DNA of 64,000 nt from Cyclobacterium roseum (GCF_010119225.1 NZ_WNKF01000004.1:248001-312000); one strand, 5' to 3'. Counted from the first letter of the stretch, positions 46,926 through 54,992 are shown. Notes: generated by a model not told the origin, from the letters alone. A program made the numbers and translations.

Positions 46926-47915
46926 ATGACTAAGAAAAAAATCGCCCTGATCATGGGCGGCTATACGGGGGAGGCCGTGGTCTCCGAAAAAAGTGCTGCC
47001 GTGGTGGCCCAACACCTGGATCGGGACCGCTATGAAGTGTATCCCCTGCACATCTATCCGGGAAATTGGTACCTGGAAGACGAAGATGGAACCCAATGGC
47101 CGGTGGACAAAAATGCGTTTACCGTAGAAATTAAAGGAGCGAAAGTTGCCTTTGATGGCATTTTTAATATCATTCACGGCTCACCGGGGGAGGATGGGAA
47201 ACTGGCCGGATATTTTGACATGCTAGGCATCCCCTATACCACTTGCGATGCGCTGACTTCTTCCATTACCATGAACAAGGGCTATACCAAAGCCATCCTG
47301 GAGGGGATACCCGATCTGTACATGGCCCGCTCCCTGCAGCTTTTTGCCAATGGGCCGGAAGCCGCCTCGAAAGTGCTGGCACAGTTGAAACTGCCTTATT
47401 TTGTAAAACCCAATAATGGGGGCAGTAGCATCGGGATGAGCAAGGTGAAGACGGCGGAGGAGCTGGAAGAAGCCTTGAACAAAGCCTTTCAGGAGGACAA
47501 ACAAGTCCTGGTAGAGGAATTTGTGACGGGCAGGGAGTTTTCCATAGGAATATATAAGACCGATGGGAAAGTTACCGTACTTCCTTCTACAGAGATTATC
47601 AGCTCCAAAGAGTTTTTCGACTTTGAAGCCAAATACATACCGGGTGTATCGGAGGAAATCACCCCGGGCCGGATGGAGGAACGGGAAGTGGAAAGGGTAA
47701 AACAAATAGCCGAAACGGTATACCTCAAACTCAATTGCAAGGGATCGGTGCGTATGGATTATTTCCTGGAAATGGAGACCGGCAACTTTTACTTTATTGA
47801 GATCAATACCGTACCCGGACAGACGGAAACCAGCCTGATTTCCCAGCAGGTAAGGGCAACGGGAAAAACACTGAAGGAATTTTATACCGAGTTGATAGAG
47901 GAAATGTGGGCCTAA
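46926..47915 (+). CDS. ddl: D-alanine--D-alanine ligase
   Basis: A 329-residue ATP-grasp enzyme that joins two D-alanines for the peptidoglycan precursor in the cytosol. Landmarks are IMGGYTGEAVVSEKS at the N-terminus, the HGSPGEDGKLAGYFD substrate segment near 79-93, the ATP-grasp PYFVKPNNGGSSIGMSKVK, FVTGREFSIGIY, and EINTVPGQTETSLI at the C-terminus. The stop codon TAA is followed at once by the ATG of rluF (TAAATG), so the two genes are co-translated. Ddl is also the vancomycin-relevant step; nothing here suggests a D-Lac type ligase. Confidence 0.95.
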   Translation: MTKKKIALIMGGYTGEAVVSEKSAAVVAQHLDRDRYEVYPLHIYPGNWYLEDEDGTQWPVDKNAFTVEIKGAKVAFDGIFNIIHGSPGEDGKLAGYFDMLGIPYTTCDALTSSITMNKGYTKAILEGIPDLYMARSLQLFANGPEAASKVLAQLKLPYFVKPNNGGSSIGMSKVKTAEELEEALNKAFQEDKQVLVEEFVTGREFSIGIYKTDGKVTVLPSTEIISSKEFFDFEAKYIPGVSEEITPGRMEEREVERVKQIAETVYLKLNCKGSVRMDYFLEMETGNFYFIEINTVPGQTETSLISQQVRATGKTLKEFYTELIEEMWA

Positions 47916-48647
47916 ATGGAGGATAAAAATCGGGTACGGATCAACAAGTATTTGAGCGAGGTGGGCTACTGCTCCCGGCGGGCGGCGGATAAACTCATCG
48001 ATGCCGGTCGGGTCACCATCAATGGGAAGGTTCCGGAGATGGGAACCAAAATCAGTTCCGGGGATGAGGTTAGGGTGGATGGTGCGTTGATAGCAGCACC
48101 AAAAGAAGCGCATGTGTACATTGCTTTTAACAAACCGGTGGGCATCGTGTGCACCACAGATACGGAAGGAGAAAAGGACAATATCATTGATTATATCAAT
48201 CATCCGAAAAGGATTTTTCACATTGGGCGACTGGATAAACCCAGTGAGGGCCTGATCCTGCTTACCAGCGACGGGGATATTGTCAATAAAATCCTGAGGG
48301 CTGGCAATCAGCACGAAAAGGAATACCTGGTTCGTGTCAACAAGCGCATTGAGCCGGATTTTATAGAGAAGATGAGCAGTGGGGTACCCATATTGGGGGT
48401 GATGACCCGAAAGTGTCAGGTAAGGCAGTTGGGAAAAAATACCTTTAAAATCATCTTAACCCAGGGACTCAACCGGCAAATCCGGCGCATGTGCGAATAC
48501 CTGGGCTATCAGGTGGTTTCCCTAAAGCGCATCCGCATCATGAATATCCATCTGGATTTGCCCACGGGTAAATGGCGGGACCTAACCCAATCAGAATTAC
48601 AAGAAATCCAGCAGCTAGTGGCCCATTCTTCCAAAACGCAGCCCTGA
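47916..48647 (+). CDS. rluF: 23S rRNA pseudouridine(2604) synthase RluF-type
   Basis: A 243-residue RsuA-family enzyme. The S4 RNA-binding domain is at residues 6-58 ([33 protein letters not shown]), and the catalytic Asp is in [14 protein letters not shown] near residue 104. [20 protein letters not shown] marks the family. It isomerises uridine in 23S rRNA and, for RluF, also tRNA-Tyr. The gene follows ddl with no intergenic base. Assignment to RluF rather than RluB or RsuA rests on the short size and the S4 sequence, and is likely but not certain. Confidence 0.82.
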   Translation: MEDKNRVRINKYLSEVGYCSRRAADKLIDAGRVTINGKVPEMGTKISSGDEVRVDGALIAAPKEAHVYIAFNKPVGIVCTTDTEGEKDNIIDYINHPKRIFHIGRLDKPSEGLILLTSDGDIVNKILRAGNQHEKEYLVRVNKRIEPDFIEKMSSGVPILGVMTRKCQVRQLGKNTFKIILTQGLNRQIRRMCEYLGYQVVSLKRIRIMNIHLDLPTGKWRDLTQSELQEIQQLVAHSSKTQP

Positions 48648-48825
48648 AAAGGCGATTTAAAGCCCGTATAGCCATTTTTTACGACTTTCTTTGAAAGATA
48701 GTCAATTCCCTGTTCGATTTTCAAGCCTCATTTATAAAAACACTAATAAAAATGGTGTTAAAATAAAAATACTGTAAAATTTAGCTTAATTTGTTGCAAT
48801 AGTTTTATTTTATGATTCGATCTAT

Positions 48826-48833
48826 TACCTTTA
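48826..48833 (+). promoter_or_regulatory. Candidate minus-7 element for ncRNA copy A
   Basis: TACCTTTA at 48826-48833 is the counterpart of TACCTTTG in copy B. TTTT at 48803-48806 lies 19 bases ahead, the same spacing as in copy B. Transcription would start near 48840, just ahead of the first hairpin. Confidence 0.4.
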
Positions 48834-49001
48834 AAATATCAAACAAAGACAAACGGTCTTGATCTGGTTAAAAAAAGCATACCGCAAAGAGCCAGAAGTT
48901 TTGACACAATACTGTAGGATGATGAAACCTGCCTTCGGCAGGCAAGTAAAAAGTGATATTGCTTTTTAATTTTCATCTCTATACAAATTAAGATCACACA
49001 A

Positions 49002-49125
49002 TGTAGGGTGATGAAACTGGCAGACATGCCCCCCTGTCTCGGGGGTGGGGAGTACAGTATAAAGCAAATATCGAGCTCGTGTTTTGCCTAACTGCCCCGT
49101 GGAGGTTCGAATCCTTCTCCTACAG
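49002..49125 (+). tRNA. Class II tRNA-like domain with giant variable arm, anticodon position GTC (copy A)
   Basis: Acceptor stem TGTAGGG (49002-49008) pairs with TCCTACA (49118-49124), followed by G as discriminator. T8, G9, a D-arm ATG..CAT with loop AAACTGGCAGA including A14 and G18G19, an anticodon stem CCCCC..GGGGG with loop CTGTCTC, and a T-arm GGAGG..CCTTC with TTCGAAT all have canonical positions. The anticodon would be GTC (Asp) on a Leu/Ser-like body. The variable region is 55 bases with stems GGGGAGT..ACT(G)CCCC and GCAAA..TTTGC. Position 37 is T instead of a purine and no CCA is encoded. It may be non-functional in translation. Confidence 0.5.
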
Positions 49126-49156
49126 CAGGTTATTTTGGGTTTATTGTTAATTGACT

Positions 49157-49188
49157 AAAGCTATGGAACAGTGTTTCATGGCTTTTTT
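49157..49188 (+). terminator. Intrinsic terminator of ncRNA copy A
   Basis: AAAGCTATGGAA (49157-49168) pairs over 12 bases, including G:T pairs, with TTTCATGGCTTT (49174-49185), loop CAGTG; T-tract TTTTTT runs to 49188. The same hairpin closes copy B. Confidence 0.8.
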
Positions 49189-49729
49189 CTTGCATTGAAA
49201 AACTAAAATTTTGGTCAAATTATCATCAAATCACCACATCATCAAATCATCTCTCCGTGTCCTCTGTGACAAAAAAAACCCTACCTCCGCACACCCGACA
49301 ATCGTCCTCAAATCTCCCTCTCCCTACGTCTCACGGTCCCTTCGTCTCCAAGTCTCTCAGTCTTAATCTAATGGTTAAGGGTTAATTGGCTCGGTTCGGA
49401 TTAAGTTGTAGTCATGGGTAAATAGGCAGGGTAGGCGGTTTTGAATTCAGTCGGGTTGGTTAAGGGTTAATCAATTGTACCATCAAATTATCACCACATC
49501 ATCAAATCATCCCTTCGATCCCTTCGTGCCTCCTCCGTGTCCTTTGTGACCAAAACCCCTACCTCCCCACGTAAGACAATCGTCTCCAATTCCCTCAGTC
49601 CCTTCGTCTCCCAGTCTCTAAGTCTCCCGATCCCTCCGCCTCACCATCCCTAAGTCTCCAGGTCTCTTAGTCTCCCAGTCCCTTCGTCTCTTTGTCACCA
49701 AGTCCCATTCTGATGAATCATCGGGTGGA
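49189..49729. other. Intergenic region, low-complexity repeats
   Basis: No gene is seen. CATCA-type repeats lie at about 49220-49245 and 49485-49520, and a degenerate GTCTCC-type repeat at about 49300-49360 and 49570-49705. A block of about 90 bases centred on GTAAGACAATCGTC (49250-49330 and 49510-49620) also recurs at 51603-51697. Confidence 0.6.
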
Positions 49730-50545
49730 TTAACTTACCGGCACTAATTCCTGATCCATTATCTGTTCAAACCTGTCTGTGTCCAACAGGTCCTGAATGC
49801 TGTTAATGACATGGTCAGGAGAATAGGCAAAATTTTCTATTTCTTCCCTGCGAGTAGAGCCCGTAAGGGTAAGGACGGTTTTAAAGCCCATTTGTACGCC
49901 TCCCAGGATATCGGTTTCCATGGTATCGCCAATCATAATGGTCTGTGCCGACCGGGTTCCCAGTTCTGATTTTGCAATCCGCATCATGACGGGGCTGGGT
50001 TTTCCGGCACTGAAAGCCTTTTTTCCAGTGGCCATTTCGATCATTGATACAAAGGCGCCACAGCCCGAGCGAATGGAGTTATTGGAGCTTGGGCAGTAGG
50101 CGTCAAGGTTGGTAGCGATCAATTTGGAACCGTTCATGACCATGTTGATGGCTTTGTCCACTGATTCAAGCATGATGGTCCGTCCTTCACCGATCACCAC
50201 GTAATCGGGTTCATCATCCACGATGGAATAGCCGTTTTGGTGCAGAGCGGTGAGCAACCCTCCCTCGCCGATCACGTAGGCCGTTCCGCCAGGTTTTTGG
50301 GAGGCCAGGTACCTTGCCGTGGCAATGGCACAGGTGAAGATGTGTTTTTCCGCTACCTTAATGCCCATTCGGCTTAGCTTGGCTACCACGTCCCGGCAGT
50401 TTCGCTGACTATTATTCGTTAAAAACAGAAAAGGATAGTCTTCCCTTAGTAGTTTTTGAATGAATTCCTTCGCACCGGGGATCAATTCACCTCCACGATA
50501 AATCACCCCATCCATATCGATCAAAAATCCTAGGTCCTTTTTCAT
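49730..50545 (-). CDS. HAD-IIA family phosphatase (NagD-like)
   Basis: A 271-residue HAD hydrolase of the NagD/AraL type. The nucleophile motif is IDMDGVIYRGG with Asp10 and Asp12, motif II FLTNNSQ near 41-47, and the C2 cap ends at GKPSPVMM and GDTMETDILGG, which give the lysine and acidic residues of motifs III and IV. Members dephosphorylate p-nitrophenyl phosphate, sugar phosphates or nucleotides, with poorly known physiological substrates. It is flanked on both sides by the ncRNA units (copy A to its right, i.e. downstream in its own direction, and copy B upstream) and transcribed against them. Confidence 0.88.
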   Translation of the reverse strand: MKKDLGFLIDMDGVIYRGGELIPGAKEFIQKLLREDYPFLFLTNNSQRNCRDVVAKLSRMGIKVAEKHIFTCAIATARYLASQKPGGTAYVIGEGGLLTALHQNGYSIVDDEPDYVVIGEGRTIMLESVDKAINMVMNGSKLIATNLDAYCPSSNNSIRSGCGAFVSMIEMATGKKAFSAGKPSPVMMRIAKSELGTRSAQTIMIGDTMETDILGGVQMGFKTVLTLTGSTRREEIENFAYSPDHVINSIQDLLDTDRFEQIMDQELVPVS

Positions 50546-50937
50546 AGTGTATTCCGTTTACTTGTCTGATACAAAAATACGGGTTATTTAATAAATACTA
50601 AATAAAAATGATAATAAACTAAATTTAATTATTAATAAGTAAGAATAATGTAATTAAAATGGATAAATAGTATTAAAATGAAAAACGAAAAAACCATGAT
50701 TTCCCGGTTTTAATAACCACTTCTATCTTTTTTTAAAACGGATTGTTGCTGGTGCATTTGATCCTGAAAGCCTGGTCGACGAAATCTGTTGAGAATTCAT
50801 TAATTTTCAGCTAATAACGAGCGACTCGTTTGCGAATAAATGCCTAAAAAAGGTTAAATATTAAATATAATGTAAAAATTTGCCATTTTCATTGCTGGGT
50901 TTTTAATTTAATGTTGCTTTTATTACCTTTGACATAT
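50546..50937. other. AT-rich intergenic region
   Basis: About 390 AT-rich bases, with many AATAA/TTAAT words around 50580-50660, and the upstream part of the ncRNA copy B promoter. I see no gene. Confidence 0.5.
50924..50931 (+). promoter_or_regulatory. Candidate minus-7 element for ncRNA copy B
   Basis: TACCTTTG at 50924-50931 is a full TAnnTTTG match. TTTT at 50901-50904 is 19 bases upstream. The start would be near 50938. Confidence 0.5.
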
Positions 50938-51064
50938 CAAACAAAGACAAAAGGTCTTAAAAAAGTTTGAAATATTGTAGGGTGATGAAACCTGCCTACG
51001 GCAGGCAAGTAAAAAGTGATATTGCTTTTTAATTTTCATCTCTATACAAATTAAGATCACACAA

Positions 51065-51188
51065 TGTAGGGTGATGAAACTGGCAGACATGCCCCCCTGT
51101 CTCGGGGGTGGGGAGTACAGTATAAAGCAAATATCGAGCTCGTGTTTTGCCTAACTGCCCCGTGGAGGTTCGAATCCTTCTCCTACAG
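51065..51188 (+). tRNA. Class II tRNA-like domain with giant variable arm (copy B)
   Basis: Identical to the domain of copy A at every base I compared, including acceptor TGTAGGG..TCCTACA, anticodon loop CTGTCTC and the 55-base variable region. Details are given with copy A. Confidence 0.5.
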
Positions 51189-51219
51189 CAGGTTATTTTG
51201 GGTTTATTGTTAATTGACT

Positions 51220-51251
51220 AAAGCTATGGAACAGTGTTTCATGGCTTTTTT
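51220..51251 (+). terminator. Intrinsic terminator of ncRNA copy B
   Basis: Same 12-base-pair hairpin and T-tract as at 49157-49188. Confidence 0.8.
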
Positions 51252-51688
51252 CTTGCATTGAAAAACTAAAATTTTGGTCAAATTATCATCAAATCACCAT
51301 ATCATCCCTTCGTCTGCAAGTCTCTCAGTCTCTAAATCTAGTGGGTAAATCAAGGGGGCCCGGGGGGTGGTCCTAAAGTGCCCGGGCATTGGCGGAAAGC
51401 CGGCTTCTTTGTTGAGCAGCTGGATAGCCAATGCAGGAAGGGTCAGTTCCCCTATCCCCGGGCTGCGCCTCCCTTGTCGGCTTACCCGGGGTTAGTATCT
51501 TTTCACCCTTTCAGGGTTAGTTCACCACATCATCAAATCACCATATCATCAAATCATCACATCATCCCATCATCACATCATCCCATCATCACATCACCAT
51601 ATCATCCCTTCGTGTGTCCTTTGCGACCAATAACCCCTACCTCCCCACGTAAGACAATCGTCCTCAAATCACCCTCTCCCTACGTCTC
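51252..51688. other. Intergenic region, low-complexity repeats
   Basis: Contains a GC-rich palindromic stretch (CCCCGGG..CCCGGGG, about 51458-51492), a dense ATCA(C)-type tandem tract at 51521-51607 and a third copy of the 90-base block at 51603-51697. A 345-base ORF here is a translation of the repeats and is rejected. Confidence 0.55.
51521..51607. repeat. CATCA-type tandem repeat tract
   Basis: About 87 bases of interleaved ATCATC, ATCACA and ATCCC words (period about 9-10 bases). Shorter tracts of the same kind lie near 38935, 42075, 44205, 44595, 45855, 49225 and 49490. No palindromic structure and no spacer conservation, so it is not a CRISPR array. Confidence 0.7.
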
Positions 51689-52786
51689 TCAGTTCCCCAT
51701 CCTCCTCTTCCACTCGGGATAGTCGCTTTCCAGCAGCTTTTTTGCATAGGGTCCCAGATAGCTATAACCCACCCGCCTTTCGTGTTCGATCTCGTGTAAG
51801 GCATACCGTACCACACTGTCCCTGCCCACAAACATAGGGCGGTTGGTTCCGATTTCGTAAAACCGGGCCCAAAGGGGATCGGCATCCGAATCCGGAACCA
51901 CAACGAGATCGTAGCCTTTGGGCAAGTCGGGCTTTTCCACCCGGTCTAGTCGGATGTTTTCCAATTTTACTTCCTGAAACCAACTTACAGCGCCTTCAAT
52001 CGCCTCGATTACAGCTGCATCCGGCTGCTCCAGCTGCATCAGGTATTGGATGATTCCCACACTTTCGGACCCACTAATGGAGGGCAGCTCGTAGGCCCTG
52101 GCCTGTACCGGACTCAAATCTTGTGCATCTACCTGGGCACACCAGGCGGTGAGTCGCCCGTTTACCCGAATCTGTGAGGCCAGAACTATTTCCAGGCCCT
52201 TATCAATGGCTTCCTGGGCTTTTTTCCTCCTTGATTTACCGGCAAAAGCATAAAGAGGGGCTTCATTGGCCACCTCCCGGAGCAGGTTCATGGCCTGAAT
52301 CATGGCCCCATCGTTAAAGGTAATATGAGAATAATATCCTTCCCGCAGCGGATAGTATTGCGGCCAGCCCCCATTTTCATATTGGGCTTCCAGCAGGTAA
52401 TCCAAGCCGGCAAGGGCGGCATTTTTATATCGGGGTTTGCCGGTCTCACGGTACACCTTGGCCAGGTATTCCATTTGAATAAATCCTGCATCGTTGTCCA
52501 GGGTGGTACCCATGCTATTCGATTTTTCTGCCATCAGGCTTTCTTTTTCGGTATCCGTCAATGCCTCTGACATGTCTATATTCTTATACCAGCCACCGTT
52601 TTCTTTCTGGTAAAGGAGAATGTTTTCGGCAATTTGACTTGCCTGGTCTGTCCCATACCAGGAAGCCTGCTGATCCAAAATTTCGTTCCAGGAAATGCCA
52701 ACCTGCGACAGGCCTTTATTAGCGGGCCCATGAAGAAATAGGCTGAGAAGGAAAAGGGTTTTTACAAATAGGCATTTTGGTTGCAT
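51689..52786 (-). CDS. Pectate lyase (PL10 family)
   Basis: A 365-residue secreted enzyme; signal peptide LFVKTLFLLSLFLHGPANKG (residues 6-25). The PL10 (alpha/alpha)3 barrel is visible: YQKENGGWYKNIDMSEALTD, GTTLDNDAGFIQMEYLAKVY with the catalytic-site Asp residues, YENGGWPQYYPLREGYYSHI, FNDGAMIQAMNLLREV and ARFYEIGTNRPMFVGRDS with the substrate-binding Arg near the C-terminus. It cleaves polygalacturonate by beta-elimination. Gene stands alone without SusC/SusD, sulfatase or other pectin enzymes in the window. Confidence 0.88.
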   Translation of the reverse strand: MQPKCLFVKTLFLLSLFLHGPANKGLSQVGISWNEILDQQASWYGTDQASQIAENILLYQKENGGWYKNIDMSEALTDTEKESLMAEKSNSMGTTLDNDAGFIQMEYLAKVYRETGKPRYKNAALAGLDYLLEAQYENGGWPQYYPLREGYYSHITFNDGAMIQAMNLLREVANEAPLYAFAGKSRRKKAQEAIDKGLEIVLASQIRVNGRLTAWCAQVDAQDLSPVQARAYELPSISGSESVGIIQYLMQLEQPDAAVIEAIEGAVSWFQEVKLENIRLDRVEKPDLPKGYDLVVVPDSDADPLWARFYEIGTNRPMFVGRDSVVRYALHEIEHERRVGYSYLGPYAKKLLESDYPEWKRRMGN

Positions 52787-53209
52787 GCTTTTGATGGGTT
52801 TAAGGTTAAGACTCAGGACACAAGTTACTAAAATCTTATAATATTAGCGGGTGATCGAAATGCTTGGTTATTATCTAGAAAAGTTTGGATGCAGTAGTAA
52901 TATAATCCAGAACGGGCTACTTAATCTGGATGGTTGATTTTTACTGTTTTTGCTTTAAAGGCTGGGAAGCCGGTGCCCAAAAGTTGCAGGAGCAGGGAGG
53001 ACAGGGATAAATTATACGTTCACCTACCGGCACTCCTTTTCCAGGTAAAGGAATGGGGATATACATGGGATAGCCTTCTGGAACTACTTAGGGAAATACC
53101 CTGATCTTTCTCATGTTTTTAGATGAGATTCCAAAGGCATTATGTCCTGTAATTACCTTAAATTTAAGATAGTAAATAAAATCAACGTAGACCTTAAATT
53201 TTCTGTATC
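52787..53209. other. Intergenic region between pectate lyase and SDR genes
   Basis: About 420 bases with no gene, repeat or terminator that I recognise. It must hold the divergent promoters for the flanking genes. Confidence 0.4.
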
Positions 53210-53974
53210 ATGATGTTAAAAAATAAAGTTGCATTGATCACCGGTGGAGCAGGCGGAATTGGCCTGGCCACAGCGAAGCTCTTCTTGGAGGAAGGAGCGA
53301 AAGGCGTAGCCATTGTTGATTTTAGTGAAGAAAACCTGAAAATGGCAGAAGAAACCCTGGGATCAGAAAAGGTGCTGTACATACAGGCCGACGTGAGCAA
53401 GGGAGAAGAGGTTAAAAACTATACCAATAAGGTAAAGGCCGAGTTGGGTGGGATAGACGTGTTATTTCTGAATGCAGGTATGGAAGGTGTGGTGAAGCCG
53501 ATGGAGCATTATCCCGAGGAGACGTTTGATCAGGTGATGGGCGTAAATGTGAAAGGGGTTTGGCTGGGCATGAAATATGCCTTCCCCATCATGAAATCGG
53601 ACGGTGGGGGTTCGGTTATCATAACTTCTTCCGTTGCCGGATTGAGAGGTACGGCCCAGGTAAGTGCCTACGTGGCCAGCAAGCATGCCACCATCGGTTT
53701 GATGCGCGTAGGGGCTTTGGAAGGTGCTCCGGACAAGGTTCGGGTAAATTCCATCCATCCCTCGCCTGTGGATAACCGAATGATGCGTTCTCTGGAGGAC
53801 GGGTTTGCTCCGGGTATGGGGGATACGGTAAAAGAAAATTTCACCAAAATGATTCCACTGGGCAGGTATGCAGCTAACGAAGATATTGCCGACCTGGCGT
53901 TGTTTTTAGCCTCAGACAAAAGCAAGTTCATCACCGGTGCTACTTATGTAATCGATGGCGGATTTACCGTATAA
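53210..53974 (+). CDS. Classical short-chain dehydrogenase/reductase
   Basis: A 254-residue SDR. Rossmann motif TGGAGGIGLA (11-20), NAG at 98-100, catalytic Ser150/151 in ITSSVAG, and YxxxK with Tyr164 and Lys168 in SAYVASKHA. The product of a possible double start (ATGATG) begins MMLKNKVALI. The C-terminal HPSPVDNRMM replaces the more usual HPGxxxT, a minor deviation. Substrate is not predictable. It is convergent with the channel gene, with a shared hairpin at 53983-54010. Confidence 0.87.
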   Translation: MMLKNKVALITGGAGGIGLATAKLFLEEGAKGVAIVDFSEENLKMAEETLGSEKVLYIQADVSKGEEVKNYTNKVKAELGGIDVLFLNAGMEGVVKPMEHYPEETFDQVMGVNVKGVWLGMKYAFPIMKSDGGGSVIITSSVAGLRGTAQVSAYVASKHATIGLMRVGALEGAPDKVRVNSIHPSPVDNRMMRSLEDGFAPGMGDTVKENFTKMIPLGRYAANEDIADLALFLASDKSKFITGATYVIDGGFTV

Positions 53975-53980
53975 TTAAAA

Positions 53981-54016
53981 GTACCCCTGGGGCCTTAGGG
54001 ATTCAGGGGTGCTAAT
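53981..54016. terminator. Candidate bidirectional terminator between SDR and K+ channel
   Basis: ACCCCTG at 53983-53989 pairs with CAGGGGT at 54004-54010, flanked by AAAA (53977-53980) and TTTT (54015-54018), as expected for a bidirectional terminator. It overlaps the 3' end of the channel gene. The 14-base loop is large. Confidence 0.45.
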
Positions 54017-54831
54017 TTTGTTCCGCATTTCCTGCAGTATTCCGCATCGGCATTCTGAACATGAAGACCGCAATTGGGACAGAAGAATAATTCCTTTTGC
54101 TGGGTTTTTATTTGATCAAACCTGGCAGCCGTCATTTCAGAACTAACGATTCCGGTAGGAATGGCAATGATGGCATAGCCCAGAAGCATGATAAGTGCTG
54201 CCACAAATTGACCAAAGTCGCTGGTGGGAGCAATGTCTCCGTATCCCACCGTCGTTAAGGTGACAATGGCCCAATACATGGAACGTGGAATCGAGGTGAA
54301 ACCGCTTTCAGGCCCCTCGATGATGTACATAACCGAGCCCATCACCAACACAATGGTAAGCACGGATCCCACAAAAACCTGAATTTTTGGTTGGCTGTGT
54401 TTTAAAGCATTTTTTAATGCCGAGGCTTCACTGATATAATGAGGAAGTTTTAAGATCCGGAGAATTCGCAAAAACCGTAAGGCCCTGATGACCGTCAGGT
54501 ACTGGGTTTGAAACAAAAACAGACTGAGGTAAGAAGGCAAAATGGCCAAAAAATCCACCAAGCCATAAAATCCAAAAAGGTATCCGGGTTTATCATTGCT
54601 AAGCCAGATCCTGATAAAATATTCCACGGTAAACACCAGGGTGAAAGTCCATTCGAGCCCATATAAAAATCGCCCATAGTCCCTATGAATTTCTTCCACA
54701 GAGTCTAAAATTACCACTGTGACACTCATCAAGATAAGGATGAGCAACACCAAATCAAAGTTTTTAGAAGCCCGGTCATCGGATTCGTAAACAATATGCG
54801 CCAGTCTTTTTTTGGAAGGGAATGGATTCAT
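53995..54831 (-). CDS. Voltage-gated potassium channel with C-terminal zinc ribbon
   Basis: A 278-residue six-helix channel subunit. S4 carries RALRFLRILRILK (117-129) with regularly spaced arginines, and the selectivity filter is TTVGYGD (193-199) with the pore helix before it. After S6, the cytosolic tail ends in a zinc ribbon CPNC..CRKC with Cys251, Cys254, Cys266 and Cys269. The short post-S6 linker and the lack of an RCK domain make it a KvAP/Kch-like channel with an unusual metal-binding tail. It should be an inner-membrane K+ pathway; the ribbon could couple gating to zinc, redox or a partner, as inference. Confidence 0.9.
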   Translation of the reverse strand: MNPFPSKKRLAHIVYESDDRASKNFDLVLLILILMSVTVVILDSVEEIHRDYGRFLYGLEWTFTLVFTVEYFIRIWLSNDKPGYLFGFYGLVDFLAILPSYLSLFLFQTQYLTVIRALRFLRILRILKLPHYISEASALKNALKHSQPKIQVFVGSVLTIVLVMGSVMYIIEGPESGFTSIPRSMYWAIVTLTTVGYGDIAPTSDFGQFVAALIMLLGYAIIAIPTGIVSSEMTAARFDQIKTQQKELFFCPNCGLHVQNADAEYCRKCGTKLAPLNP

Positions 54832-54992
54832 AACTTCTGGTTGTAGCTGAGATTACACAAAGAGAACATTATTTTAAATTTAAGCACACTTTTTGTTTCA
54901 AAAAACATTCTAATATTCAGGATTTCGCATGAGGGTTCGGATACGAAAAGCTTAATTTCCCTAGAAGCTAGGAAAGAGCGGAATAAATTGCA

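Larger units (their letters stand above)
48840..49188 (+). ncRNA. Structured non-coding RNA unit, copy A, with tRNA-like domain
   Basis: No ORF is open across it. Reading 5' to 3': a small hairpin AAGAC..GTCTT (48846-48860); a three-way junction closed by TGTA(GGAT)GATGAAA (48913-48927) with TTTCATC(TCTA)TACA (48971-48985), with inner stems CCTGCC..GGCAGG and AAAAAG..CTTTTT; a class II tRNA-like cloverleaf (49002-49125); and an intrinsic terminator at 49157-49188. The 5' end is inferred from the promoter. Copy B at 50938-51251 differs at only a few bases from the first TGTAGG onward, and the differences (GGA/GGG, TTC/TAC) fall in internal-loop and hairpin-loop positions. Known RNA families such as tmRNA, RNase P RNA, SRP and 6S do not fit. 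See findings. Confidence 0.65.
50938..51251 (+). ncRNA. Structured non-coding RNA unit, copy B, with tRNA-like domain
   Basis: Same organisation as copy A: hairpin AAGAC..GTCTT (50944-50958), three-way-junction domain beginning TGTAGGGTGATGAAA at about 50974, class II tRNA-like domain 51065-51188, terminator 51220-51251. Between the first hairpin and the junction, copy B has a shorter linker than copy A. From the junction to beyond the terminator the two copies are almost identical, while the promoters and leaders have drifted, suggesting the RNA part is under constraint or recently homogenised. Confidence 0.65.

Noticed and set aside
48840-49188. tmRNA (ssrA) or other standard housekeeping RNA
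   Set aside because: There is no tag-encoding ORF or pseudoknot ring, the variable region does not match tmRNA, and a duplicate copy lies nearby.
51521-51607. Possible CRISPR array
   Set aside because: The repeats are short and degenerate without unique spacers, and no cas gene is nearby.
51378-51722. 114-residue ORF with HHIIPSSHH-type low complexity
   Set aside because: It is a translation of the CATCA repeat tract and overlaps the 3' end of the pectate lyase gene.
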